From G965198795 sp965198795 (GTDB taxonomy: Bacteria; Pseudomonadota; Alphaproteobacteria; Rhodospirillales; Casp-alpha2): a stretch of 64,000 bases of DNA. The notes below the pieces were generated by a model. The model was given only the letters and a program-made list of their open reading frames with translations. It was not told the DNA's origin and ran no database searches. Each line of letters begins with the position of its first letter. Positions within the stretch are counted from its first letter, which is position 1. The translations under genes were made by a program, and so were the position numbers. The stretch is taken from positions 2,170,001-2,234,000 of the forward strand of contig OZ240674.1 of assembly GCA_965198795.1 (NCBI GenBank), in the 5' to 3' direction. Below, in pieces: positions 33,395-41,709 of this stretch.

Positions 33395-33738
33395 AATTCG
33401 TTGTACTTTTTTGGATCGATCCCGGCGGGCAGGACATAAATCTGTTCGCCAGACAGTTTTTTCAGTTTGTGAAAGGTTGTGCTGGTGTCGTACTGGCCGT
33501 TCTTGCCAAAGCCCAGTTTGGGGTCTGGCGCGCCGTCAAGCGTGAAGGCTTCATCCAGGACGACCTCGAACTTGTCGCCATGTTTCCTGATGATGACGTT
33601 GCCGGTCACGACGTGGTTGTTGTCGCCGGTGAGGGAACCCGAGGCGATTTCTTTGGCGTGACCCGCTGCTTGGGCGTCGAGGAAAGGAACGCCCGCCAAC
33701 AGCGTGGCGGCGAGGAAAGAAAAAAACAGAGTACGCAT
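33340..33738 (-). CDS. Exported DM13-domain protein
   Basis: This 132-residue protein has a signal peptide (MRTLFFSFLAATLLAGVPFL, ending AQAAG) and a DM13 domain: GSLTGDNNHVVTGNVIIR, FTLDGAPDPKLGFGKNGQY, then LSGEQIYVLPAG and YVWCEKFDVSLGHAKL. The single Cys in WCEKF is typical of DM13, which has been proposed to have a redox role. The last 55 bp overlap the LytM gene on the other strand, a notably long convergent overlap. Confidence 0.85.
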   Translation of the reverse strand: MRTLFFSFLAATLLAGVPFLDAQAAGHAKEIASGSLTGDNNHVVTGNVIIRKHGDKFEVVLDEAFTLDGAPDPKLGFGKNGQYDTSTTFHKLKKLSGEQIYVLPAGIDPKKYNEFYVWCEKFDVSLGHAKLK

Positions 33739-33945
33739 GGAATGTTCCTTTGCTGGGCCTGATGATCGACCTGACGGTCAATTCGTCTGGCATGAAGAAC
33801 GACGCCAACATGGGCGCGCCGCCGTTCTTAATGTCGTCGTCCTTCATATTGTGAGGCGTTCAGCCTCATCAATCGCAAAATACACACAGCCATTCACATT
33901 TACGACAGCTAACGAGGCAAGGAATGCGTCAAATCCAATGATGAT

Positions 33946-34914
33946 TCAGACAATCTGGTTGTGTAACGTCGTACCGCCGCGCCAGAGCCTTTCCAGATTA
34001 TCCAGCAGTATATCGATGACGTTGACTTCGTAGACACGCGTGTCGCCCGCCGCGTGAGGAGTGACGATCAGATTGGGGGCGTCCCATAGCGCGCCGTCGG
34101 CCGGGTAAGGCTCGGGCGTCGCGACGTCGACGCCGGCGCCGCTCAAGTGACCAGATGAAAGGGCCGAGATCAAGGCGGCTTCGTCCATACAGCCGCCACG
34201 CGCGACATTGACGAAGAACGCGCCCGGTTTCAGCGCGCCAAGGACCGCCTCGTTCACGAGATCACGGGTTTCATCCGTCAGCGGGCAGGTGAGCGCCAGA
34301 ATATCCAGTTCGGGTAGAATGTTCATAAAATCAGCCGCCGCGGCGACTTTATCGGCCGGGGCGGGGTCTCCCCCGGGCGAACGCTTGACGCCGATAACGT
34401 TCAAATCGAACGCTTTGGCCCGCTTCGCCAGCGCACGCCCAATGGTTCCGTACCCATAGACGCCCATTGTCTTGCCCGCCAACTCGTCCTCGCGCTCATT
34501 CAAGCGGCTGCGCATGGGCCGCCAATGCCTCTTTAGGGAGTTTCCCATATGTTCGGGCAGTTTCCTGTAATGGGCGAGAATCAGCGCCATGGCGTGGTCG
34601 GCGACGCAGTTCGCGTTAACGCCCGTGGCGTTCGCGAGACGCACTCCGCGCCCGGCCATTAAATTCAGATCAAACCAGTTGTAGCCAGCCGCGCAGCACT
34701 GCACAAACCTTAGGTTGGGCGCATGATCGAGCCACGTGTTATCCCACCAGCCCGACGTCACCAGGACGTGCGCCTCGCCCAGGCGGCTGAGCGCGTTTTC
34801 CTTGTCCCAGGTTTGAAAATGCCGAATGCCGGTTTCGCGCCTAACGAACTCGTCTTCGAAGCGGAGTCCGCCGTGGGCGAATTGAATGACCAAATCGGAT
34901 TTTTCAGGAAACAT
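33946..34914 (-). CDS. D-isomer-specific 2-hydroxyacid dehydrogenase
   Basis: The 322-residue protein has the NAD-binding Rossmann motif MGVYGYGTIGRALAKRAKAF and the catalytic pattern TCPLTDETRDLVN, FFVNVARGGCMDE (Arg), and the terminal NLIVTPHAAGDT (His). ATG 34914 gives a normal family length; upstream in-frame sequence is not protein-like. The substrate is not predictable; glyoxylate/hydroxypyruvate reductase-like is one option. Confidence 0.88.
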   Translation of the reverse strand: MFPEKSDLVIQFAHGGLRFEDEFVRRETGIRHFQTWDKENALSRLGEAHVLVTSGWWDNTWLDHAPNLRFVQCCAAGYNWFDLNLMAGRGVRLANATGVNANCVADHAMALILAHYRKLPEHMGNSLKRHWRPMRSRLNEREDELAGKTMGVYGYGTIGRALAKRAKAFDLNVIGVKRSPGGDPAPADKVAAAADFMNILPELDILALTCPLTDETRDLVNEAVLGALKPGAFFVNVARGGCMDEAALISALSSGHLSGAGVDVATPEPYPADGALWDAPNLIVTPHAAGDTRVYEVNVIDILLDNLERLWRGGTTLHNQIV

Positions 34915-35025
34915 CGGTAAACCGTGATAATCTGAGTTAGAAGGGTTTTTGTGGTGACGAAGACGTGATGCGGAGCGCCAAAACGCAATTGGCGTTCGCG
35001 GGGTCGCGGGCGCTATGCTTGCATC

Positions 35026-35415
35026 ATGAACGCACTCTATCAATCCTTTCGCCTGGAAACTCTGCTGGAAACTCTGGCGGCCGTCACATTGGGCGGCCTG
35101 AGCTTCGCCGGGATGGTCTGTTTTTTCCTGTTTGGCGGTTGGTTCGGGGTCGGCCTGTTTTGCATGTTGGCGCTCTCGGCCTCGGTCCGCGCCGAACTGT
35201 TCGAAGATCACGGCAACGTCCATGAATTCGACACGCCCCGGACTATTGAGGTTTACAGACGGCGTATGGAGGCGCGCCGGCAACTGAGCGCGGAAGCGCG
35301 CGAAGCGGTCAACGCGTCAGCGGACCGCCGCCGAATGATCTTCAAGGCCATCAACGGTTTCTTCTTCGTCTGTATGGTGGCGAGCTTCGCCGTCTATTAC
35401 GTGTGGGGGCTGTAG
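35026..35415 (+). CDS. Membrane protein of unknown function
   Basis: This 129-residue protein has two hydrophobic segments near the N-terminus (AAVTLGGLSFAGMVCFFLF and WFGVGLFCMLALSASV), a charged central region (RTIEVYRRRMEARRQLSAEA) and a C-terminal TM helix (GFFFVCMVASFAVYYVWGL). No family was recognised. Its last 13 bases overlap the Sel1 fragment in another frame. Confidence 0.65.
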   Translation: MNALYQSFRLETLLETLAAVTLGGLSFAGMVCFFLFGGWFGVGLFCMLALSASVRAELFEDHGNVHEFDTPRTIEVYRRRMEARRQLSAEAREAVNASADRRRMIFKAINGFFFVCMVASFAVYYVWGL

Positions 35416-35768
35416 ATCCCGGCGTTCCTCCCGCCGTCGCCCGCGCCCAGTTAAAGCTGGGTTTGATGTACGGCCAGGGACGGGGCGTTCCCCAGGACCA
35501 TAAGACCGAGGTCAAGTGGTACCGGCGCGCCGCCGAACAGGGAGTCGCCCGCGCCCAGAAAAATCTGGGTTTGATGTACGCCCAGGGACGGGGCGTTCCA
35601 CAGGATTTTGTCCGCGCCCACATGTGGGCCAATATCGCCGCGTCATCCGGGGACAAGGAAATGGCCAAGGCCAGAGACCTCATCGGGGCGCAAATGAATT
35701 CAAGCCAGATCGAAAAGGCGCAAGACCTCGCCCGCGAATGTGTCCGCAAGCAATACAAAGGGTGTTGA
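35403..35768 (+). pseudogene. Sel1-repeat protein, N-terminally truncated
   Basis: The 121-codon frame contains Sel1-like repeats: LKLGLMYGQGRGVPQDHK, then KWYRRAAEQGVARAQKNLG, and LMYAQGRGVPQDFVRAHMWA, followed by a typical tail (KARDLIGAQM...LARECVRKQYKGC). It has no signal peptide, and the frame begins within the upstream membrane gene, so it seems to be the 3' part of a longer SLR gene. Two copies of LMY(G/A)QGRGVPQD are nearly identical at the DNA level. Confidence 0.6.
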
Positions 35769-35820
35769 AATTTTGATCGCGGCGGCGAACATCCCCGGCA
35801 AGGCGAACCATGGTCCGGCC

Positions 35821-36010
35821 TCAATTGAGCCGCCGGATTAGTGTCGCCGCGATGAAGATTGCCGCCATGTGGGCATCGGCGCGTTTGTCGTGACGGGTTG
35901 CGATTGTGCGGAAGTCCTTTGGCCCGCAAACCATGCGCTCGATGACATTGCGGCCACGCCAGGGCGGTACGGTCGTGGTCGCGCGGGTTCTTGCGTGTTG
36001 GGCTTGGCGG
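35821..36010 (-). pseudogene. C-terminal remnant of an IS5-family (IS427-like) transposase
   Basis: On the minus strand, reading down to TGA at 35821-35823, the frame gives GRNVIERMVCGPKDFRTIA, then TRHDKRADAHMAAIFIAATL and IRRLN. This closely follows the conserved end of IS427-group transposases (RNxIERMFxxLKDFRRIATRYDK). The upstream catalytic parts are absent or scrambled. It fills the otherwise gene-free 35769-36101 interval, next to the truncated Sel1 gene, which suggests an old insertion and deletion here. Confidence 0.7.
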
Positions 36011-36101
36011 GATCACCGGCCGGCGAGCGCGTCAAAAGCGGTGACTGTCAGATCGGGTCGGAACTACTACAGTTGAAGCGGTTGTGGACCGTCGTGTGGA
36101 C

Positions 36102-36959
36102 CTATTCCAGCCGCTTACCCAGCCGCCCGGCCAAATTCTGAATGTATTGCCACGCGACCCGGCCGGAGCGCGAACCGCGCGTGACGGCCCATTCCTTGGC
36201 TTCCTTGCGCACTTCCTGTTCGCCGATATCCAGGCCGTACCGTTCGCAATAGCCTTCGATGATGGCGAAGTAGGTGGGCTGATCCACATTGTGGAAACCG
36301 AGCCAGAGCCCGAAGCGGTCCGACAGCGAGACCTTCTCCTCGACCGCCTCGCCCGGATTGATGGCGTTGGACCGTTCGTTCTCGATCATATCCCGGGCGA
36401 TCAGGTGGCGCCGGTTGGAGGTGGCGTAAAACAGAACATTCCTTGGCCGGCCCTCGATCCCCCCTTCCAGCACGGCCTTCAGCGACTTGTAGGACGTGTC
36501 GTCCGCGTCAAACGACAGATCGTCGCAGAACAACAGGCATTGCCGGTCCGACACGCGCAGCAGGCTCAAAAGCCGGGGCAGGGACGGAATGTCCTCGCGA
36601 TGAATTTCGATCAACGCCAGACAGCCGGGTGTTTCGTCGTTGATCTTGGCGTGCGTCGCCTTCAGAAGCGAACTCTTGCCCGTGCCGCGAGCCCCCCAAA
36701 GGAGCGCGTTGTTGGCGGGCAGGCCGCGGGCGAAGCGTTTGGTGTTTTCATAAAGCTGGGCGAGCTGGTTCTCGATCCCCTTCAACAGACTCAGTTCGAC
36801 CCGGTTCACTTCGCGCACTGGCTCCAACCATGCCGGGTCTGCGTGCCAGACATAGGCGTCGGCGGCGCGCAGGTCACTCTCCGGGGTTTTTGGCGGGGCA
36901 AGCCGGTCAAGGGCGTCGGCGACGCGCTCAAGCGTCTTTTGCAGGTCCGTTTCACTCAT
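36102..36959 (-). CDS. DUF815 family ATP-binding protein
   Basis: This 285-residue AAA-like P-loop protein has Walker A in LLWGARGTGKSSLLKA and Walker B-like LLFCDDLSF, then YKSLKAVLEGGIEGRPRNVL and LFYATSNRRHLIARDM with sensor-1 Asn. DUF815 proteins are widespread in alphaproteobacteria next to yajC/secDF but have no established role. It is divergent from yajC. Confidence 0.9.
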   Translation of the reverse strand: MSETDLQKTLERVADALDRLAPPKTPESDLRAADAYVWHADPAWLEPVREVNRVELSLLKGIENQLAQLYENTKRFARGLPANNALLWGARGTGKSSLLKATHAKINDETPGCLALIEIHREDIPSLPRLLSLLRVSDRQCLLFCDDLSFDADDTSYKSLKAVLEGGIEGRPRNVLFYATSNRRHLIARDMIENERSNAINPGEAVEEKVSLSDRFGLWLGFHNVDQPTYFAIIEGYCERYGLDIGEQEVRKEAKEWAVTRGSRSGRVAWQYIQNLAGRLGKRLE

Positions 36960-37120
36960 GGCGGCGGAAGCTAAAGACGGGGTGGGGCGAAGTCAATTGG
37001 TGGATGAGGGAGATCAAAGGGCGCCGGTTGTGGGCGGCGGGTTGTCCGCTTACTTTTGCACCGGGCGCTCATTGGGATTTCCGCGCCGCAAAAAGCCGCG
37101 ATGGAGCGCGTATCTTGTCA

Positions 37121-37148
37121 TTGCATCGGGCGGCCGGCTCGTTATAGT
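37121..37148 (+). promoter_or_regulatory. Candidate sigma-70 promoter for yajC-secDF
   Basis: TTGCAT (37121-37126), a 16-bp spacer and TATAGT (37143-37148) lie 55 bp upstream of yajC. The region also separates yajC from the divergent DUF815 gene. It is a pattern match without experimental support. Confidence 0.4.
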
Positions 37149-37202
37149 CCCGCCACCTGTTCCGCCGCGCCCGCCAGGGGCGGCTTGCCGAGGAGCTTTT
37201 GA

Positions 37203-37616
37203 ATGTTGATTTCGCCTGCCCACGCCCAGGCCGCCAGCGGCGGCGGCGCCGGTATCGAAGCGTTTCTGCCGCTGATCCTGATCTTTGTTGTCTTTTATTT
37301 CCTGCTGATCCGCCCGCAGCAAAAGAAGATGAAAGAGCATCGGAATATGTTGGAAGCCATCCGGCGCGGCGATGAAGTGATCACTGGCGGGGGCATCATC
37401 GGCAAGGTGACGAAAGTCGTCGAGGGTGAGGACCGCTTGGTGGTCGAAATCGCTGATGGGGTGAAGGTCAATGTTCAGCAAAGCGCCGTGAGCGCCGTGG
37501 TCAATAGGACGGAGCCCGTGGGCGAGTCGAAAAAAGACGGCAAAGCAAAGAAGGACGATGGCGGCGAAGGCTCCGGCGGCGGCCTGAAGAAGCTGCTGGG
37601 CGGCAAGAAAGACTAG
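37203..37616 (+). CDS. yajC: Preprotein translocase subunit YajC
   Basis: This 137-residue protein has one TM helix (IEAFLPLILIFVVFYFLLIR) then the conserved PQQKKMKEHRNMLEAIRRGD and VITGGGIIGKVTKV. The acidic/lysine-rich C-terminal tail (about 100-137) is longer than in many homologues. YajC associates with SecDF at the Sec translocon. It is first in a yajC-secD-secF operon. Confidence 0.95.
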   Translation: MLISPAHAQAASGGGAGIEAFLPLILIFVVFYFLLIRPQQKKMKEHRNMLEAIRRGDEVITGGGIIGKVTKVVEGEDRLVVEIADGVKVNVQQSAVSAVVNRTEPVGESKKDGKAKKDDGGEGSGGGLKKLLGGKKD

Positions 37617-37661
37617 GACGAACGCCTTTAATCTGTCGGGCCCTTGGAGGCCGGAGCGCAC

Positions 37662-39224
37662 ATGGTTTATATCGCGAAATGGAAGATGACGATGATCGCG
37701 CTGGTTTGCGCGACCGGAATCCTCTTCGCTCTGCCCAACTTCTTGGGCGGAGACGGCGCGGCGCATCTACCCGATTGGCTGCCTAAAAAGCAAGTTAACC
37801 TGGGCTTGGATTTGCGGGGCGGTTCGCACCTTCTGATTGAGGTCGCCATTAATGAGGTGATTGACCAGTATATGGCTGGTTTGGCCGATGGCGTGCGAGC
37901 CGAACTGCGCTCTCAACGTATTCGCTTCAGCGGTTTGGCCGTTCGGGGTGAGCGGGTCGTGGTCACCATTCGTGAACCGGAAAAGTTAGAAGACGCGGAA
38001 CGGCGCCTGCGCCGAGTCGACCCGGATGTCGATATTTCGGTCAATGGCAATGTGATCTCGCTGGAGCCGTTGCCCCAAGCGCTTGACGCACGGCGCATTT
38101 CCGCCGTTCAGCAATCCATTGAGATTGTCCGCCGGCGGATTGATGAAAGCGGCACGAAAGAGCCGACCATTCAACGTCAGGGGGATGATCGGATTTTGCT
38201 GCAACTGCCGGGCGTCGAAGACCCGGACCGGGTGAAGCGCCTGATTGGTAAAACCGCGAAAATGACTTTTCATTTGGTTGACACGCGGAACTCGTCAGTG
38301 GACGCGCGGCCGGGAAGTGCGCCGCCCGGAACGCGGCTTTTGGAGTCTGAAGAAGACGGGGGGCCTTATCTGATCCAAGGCCGGGTTATGGTTTCAGGTG
38401 AGGATTTGATCGACGCCCAAGTCGGGTTTGACCAACGGACGAACGAGCCGGTCGTGAACTTTCGCTTCAACACGCGGGGGGCTCGAAAATTCGGCGCCGC
38501 AACCTCCCGGAACGTCGGCAGACCGTTCGCCATTGTGTTGGACGAGAAGGTCATCAGCGCTCCCGTTATTCGAGAGGCCATTCTAGGCGGCAGCGGGCAG
38601 ATTTCAGGCAATTTCACTGTCGAGGGGGCAAACGACCTCGCCGTGCTGCTGAGGGCCGGCGCTTTGCCCGCGCCGCTTACGTTCTTGGAAGAACGAACCG
38701 TAGGGGCGTCGCTGGGCGCCGACTCGGTGGCCGCGGGCGAGATTGCAAGCTTAATCGGCCTGATCGCCGTCATTGTCTTCATGGCTATCGCTTACGGCCG
38801 GTTCGGGGTGATGGCGGATGTCGCGCTAATCTTTAACATCATTATCATTCTAGGAGCGCTATCGGCGTTGCAGGCGACGCTGACGCTGCCTGGAATCGCG
38901 GGGATTTTGCTCACCATCGGCATGGCGGTGGACGCCAATGTGCTGATTTTCGAGCGAATACGCGAGGAGACCAGATTGGGCCGGTCGGCGATTTCCGCGA
39001 TTGACGCGGGCTACAGCCGCGCGCTCACAACGATCATCGACGCGAATGTGACGACGCTGATCGCGGCTATTTTGTTGTTTGCCTTCGGCTCTGGTCCGGT
39101 TCGCGGTTTCGCCGTGACGCTCGCCATCGGGATTGCAACGTCGATGTTCACGGCAATCATGGTGACGCGTTTGCTGGTCGTGACTTGGCTCCGCCGGAGC
39201 AAGGTCAAAACATTGCCGGTTTAA
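37662..39224 (+). CDS. secD: Protein translocase subunit SecD
   Basis: This 520-residue RND-type membrane protein has TM1 near the N-terminus, NLGLDLRGGSHLLIEVA, a large periplasmic P1 domain, and a C-terminal five-TM bundle including TIGMAVDANVLIFERIREE. ATG 37662 is preferred over the in-frame TTG 37644, since GGAGG lies between them. With SecF it uses the proton-motive force to help pull proteins out of the translocon. Confidence 0.95.
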   Translation: MVYIAKWKMTMIALVCATGILFALPNFLGGDGAAHLPDWLPKKQVNLGLDLRGGSHLLIEVAINEVIDQYMAGLADGVRAELRSQRIRFSGLAVRGERVVVTIREPEKLEDAERRLRRVDPDVDISVNGNVISLEPLPQALDARRISAVQQSIEIVRRRIDESGTKEPTIQRQGDDRILLQLPGVEDPDRVKRLIGKTAKMTFHLVDTRNSSVDARPGSAPPGTRLLESEEDGGPYLIQGRVMVSGEDLIDAQVGFDQRTNEPVVNFRFNTRGARKFGAATSRNVGRPFAIVLDEKVISAPVIREAILGGSGQISGNFTVEGANDLAVLLRAGALPAPLTFLEERTVGASLGADSVAAGEIASLIGLIAVIVFMAIAYGRFGVMADVALIFNIIIILGALSALQATLTLPGIAGILLTIGMAVDANVLIFERIREETRLGRSAISAIDAGYSRALTTIIDANVTTLIAAILLFAFGSGPVRGFAVTLAIGIATSMFTAIMVTRLLVVTWLRRSKVKTLPV

Positions 39225-39242
39225 GGCGGGGGGATTAAGGCC

Positions 39243-40202
39243 ATGCGCGTATTGAAACTGGTTCCCGATGACGTCGCTCTGCCGTTCATGAATTTCCGAA
39301 GGGTGTTCATGGCCTTTTCCGCGGCGTTGGTCGCCGCCTCTCTGGGCATGATTTTTATCAAAGGCTTGAACTTCGGCATCGATTTCAAGGGTGGAATTCT
39401 GATTGAGGTCCGTATGCCGGGGCACGCGGACCTCGGCGTGATGCGGGGTGATCTGGGCGGCTTGGGCCTTGGAGAGGTAAGTCTCCAGGAGTTCGGCCAG
39501 CCGACGGACGTCTTGATCCGCGTTCAGCGGCAGGAAGGCGGCGAGGACGCACAGCAGACCGCTGTTGACAAGGTGAAGGCCGCCCTTGGCGAGGGTGTGG
39601 ATTACCGGCGGACGGAATTCGTCGGCCCGAAGGTGTCGAGCGAACTTTTGCTGGACGGCGTGTTGGCCGTGGGACTCGCGATCATGGCCATGCTGATCTA
39701 CATTTGGTTACGCTTTGAATGGCAGTTCGGCGTCGGCGCCGTCGTCGCGCTCAGTCACGACGTGATTACGACGTTGGGAATCTTCGCGTTGCTGAACTTT
39801 GAGTTCAACCTTTCGACCGTGGCGGCGATTCTGACCATTGCGGGTTATTCCATCAACGACACCGTGGTGGTCTATGACCGGGTTCGGGAGAACCTGCGAA
39901 AATTCAAGTCCATGCCGGTGACGGAATTGTTGAACCTGTCTGTTAACCAGACCCTGTCTCGGACGGTGGTGACTTCTGTCACCACGTTGATCGCGCTCTT
40001 GTCGCTCCACATCCTGGGGGGTGAGGTCATCCGGGACTTTGCCTTCGCCATGATTTGGGGGGTTGTCATCGGGACTTATTCGTCCATCTGTCTGGCCGTG
40101 CCGCTGCTGATTTATACGAAAGTCGCCGCGCGCGCGCGAGCGAGCGAGGACAACGGGGCCGAAGGCTCGGACAAAACGGGCGGCAGCCCGGAAGCGGCGT
40201 AA
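39243..40202 (+). CDS. secF: Protein translocase subunit SecF
   Basis: The 319-residue partner of SecD has LNFGIDFKGGILIEVRMP near the N-terminus and the typical ILTIAGYSINDTVVVYDRVR (TM4 region), then NQTLSRTVVTSVTTLIALL. It starts 18 bp after secD. The length is normal. Confidence 0.95.
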   Translation: MRVLKLVPDDVALPFMNFRRVFMAFSAALVAASLGMIFIKGLNFGIDFKGGILIEVRMPGHADLGVMRGDLGGLGLGEVSLQEFGQPTDVLIRVQRQEGGEDAQQTAVDKVKAALGEGVDYRRTEFVGPKVSSELLLDGVLAVGLAIMAMLIYIWLRFEWQFGVGAVVALSHDVITTLGIFALLNFEFNLSTVAAILTIAGYSINDTVVVYDRVRENLRKFKSMPVTELLNLSVNQTLSRTVVTSVTTLIALLSLHILGGEVIRDFAFAMIWGVVIGTYSSICLAVPLLIYTKVAARARASEDNGAEGSDKTGGSPEAA

Positions 40203-40220
40203 GCAGTCCGTTCGACTGGC

Positions 40221-40610
40221 ATGGCGGAACTGGACGACATCACGCCCGCCATCGGGTCCGGCAAGCAACTGATCCAGTCTTACGGGGCCGGACGATTCCG
40301 TGTCGCCGGGCGGCTATACGAGGGCTCCGTGCTAATCCACCCCGATGAAACGCTGATCTGGGATGTCGGCGATCCGGATGCGCTGACCCTGAGCGATTTC
40401 GAACACCTGAACGTCCGAAACGATATCGCCGATATTATGCTTGTGGGGTGCGGCCCGGATTTTCAACCACCCATAACGGGACTTCGTTCCATGTTGAAAG
40501 AACGCGGGTTGGTGTTGGAATGGATGGATACACGAGCCGCTTGCCGGACGTTCAATGTGCTTTTGGCCGAGGAACGCCGGGCCGCCGCCGCCATCCTGGC
40601 CATCGGCTAA
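40221..40610 (+). CDS. Mth938-like (DUF498) domain protein
   Basis: This 129-residue protein has the Mth938/NDUFAF3-like pattern: IQSYGAGRFRVAGRLYEGSV, VLIHPDETLIWDV, LVGCGPDFQPP and LEWMDTRAACRTFNVLLAEE. Its mitochondrial relative NDUFAF3 assists complex I assembly, and in alphaproteobacteria the gene commonly follows secF, as here. The biochemical function is unknown. Confidence 0.9.
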   Translation: MAELDDITPAIGSGKQLIQSYGAGRFRVAGRLYEGSVLIHPDETLIWDVGDPDALTLSDFEHLNVRNDIADIMLVGCGPDFQPPITGLRSMLKERGLVLEWMDTRAACRTFNVLLAEERRAAAAILAIG

Positions 40611-40662
40611 GGCGTTATGACATTGGGCGGGACCGATTAATGGGTTTTCAAGAGGTTCGGTC

Positions 40663-40830
40663 CGTCACCCCCGCGCTTTTACTTCGTCATTCCCGCGCAG
40701 GCGGGAATCCAGCCGGGCGGTCCGCGTTCCGACTTATCATGAGCGATGGCCGGTCATGCGTAAGAGGTGGTCTGGACCCCCGCCTTCACGGGGGTGACAA
40801 GGTGGGCCGGGATGACGCATTGGCTCCATG
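40663..40830 (+). repeat. Second copy of the dispersed ~150-bp repeat
   Basis: Blocks shared in order with 13171-13318 include CGTCA(CC/TT)CCCGCGCT, ACTTCGTCATTCCCGC, GGCGGGAATCCAGCCGGGCGG, GCGTTCCGACTTATCATGAG, GGTCATGCGT, GGTCTGGACCCCCGCC and GCATTGGCTCCA. Internal palindromes are TTCCCGCGCAGGCGGGAA and CCCCCGCCTTCACGGGGG. It lies in the gap between the Mth938 gene and the superoxide dismutase gene. Confidence 0.75.
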
Positions 40831-40910
40831 CGGGATCGTCATACGGACCCCGCCCGCGCGAAGGCGGCGGTGGAAGCGTCGAAGTTCAGGATTTTCGGGG
40901 GCGCGCCACG

Positions 40911-40943
40911 AAAAAAGGCGGTGGATGGTCCATCGCCTTTTTT
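40911..40943. terminator. Bidirectional terminator between convergent genes
   Basis: AAAAAAGGCG(G/A)TGGA and its near-perfect complement, with a TGG loop, form a long stem flanked by A and T runs. It can therefore end transcription from either side: the Mth938 operon on the plus strand and sodB on the minus strand. Confidence 0.85.
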
Positions 40944-40966
40944 GTGTCCGATATGCGCGGGGCGTC

Positions 40967-41560
40967 TCAGGACGCGGCGGCTAGGTTCGCGTTGGCGAAG
41001 TCCCAGTTGACCAGATTGTTCAGGAACGTCTCCAGGAATTTCGGCCGGGCGTTCTGATAGTCCAGGTAATAGGCGTGTTCCCAGACGTCACAGGTCAGGA
41101 TCGGCGTCTTGCCGCTGGTCAGCGGGCATTCCGCGTTGGGCGTCTTGGTTACGGCCAGCTTGCCGCCGTCCAAAACCAGCCAGGCCCAGCCGGAGCCGAA
41201 CTGCGTGGCGCCCGCGTCGGCGAAGGCCGCCTTGAAGGCGTCCAGGCCGCCCAAATCGCTGTCAATCTTTCCGGCGATGGCGCCGGTCGGGGCGCCGCCG
41301 CCGTTGGGGCTCATGGAGTTCCAAAAGAAGGTGTGATTCCAGACCTGAGCCGCGTTATTGAAGACGCCCGCCCTGGATGCGTCGCCAGCGGTTTCCCTCA
41401 TTAGATCTTCCAGGGACTTGTCGGTGTCGCCGACCAGTTCGTTGAGCTTGGTGACATAGGTTTGGTGGTGCTTGCCGTGGTGGAAGTCAAAGGTGTTGGC
41501 CGACATATGCGGCTCAAGGGCGTTCTTGGCGTAAGGCAGGGCGGGAAGTTCGAAAGCCAT
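40967..41560 (-). CDS. sodB: Superoxide dismutase, Fe/Mn type
   Basis: This 197-residue SOD has FDFHHGKHHQTYVTKLNEL (first metal His at residue 27), QVWNHTFFWNSMSP (second His), GSGWAWLVL, and LTCDVWEHAYYLDYQN (Asp and His ligands). The pattern FFWNSM...ATQFGSGWAW fits the iron-dependent branch (SodB). It lacks a signal peptide, so it is cytoplasmic. It stands alone. Confidence 0.95.
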   Translation of the reverse strand: MAFELPALPYAKNALEPHMSANTFDFHHGKHHQTYVTKLNELVGDTDKSLEDLMRETAGDASRAGVFNNAAQVWNHTFFWNSMSPNGGGAPTGAIAGKIDSDLGGLDAFKAAFADAGATQFGSGWAWLVLDGGKLAVTKTPNAECPLTSGKTPILTCDVWEHAYYLDYQNARPKFLETFLNNLVNWDFANANLAAAS

Positions 41561-41709
41561 CGAAAAGTCCTCTCTGTGGATGGTGTCGTGGTCGGGATTG
41601 TCGTTAAGGCGCCGAGGCGGTATGTGGAGATATGTAACGCGGTCGCTTTTGTAAAGCGTTGCGGTGCTCTCGCCTGTTTATGTCATGGTTTTTGTTGGGG
41701 GTACTTGCG

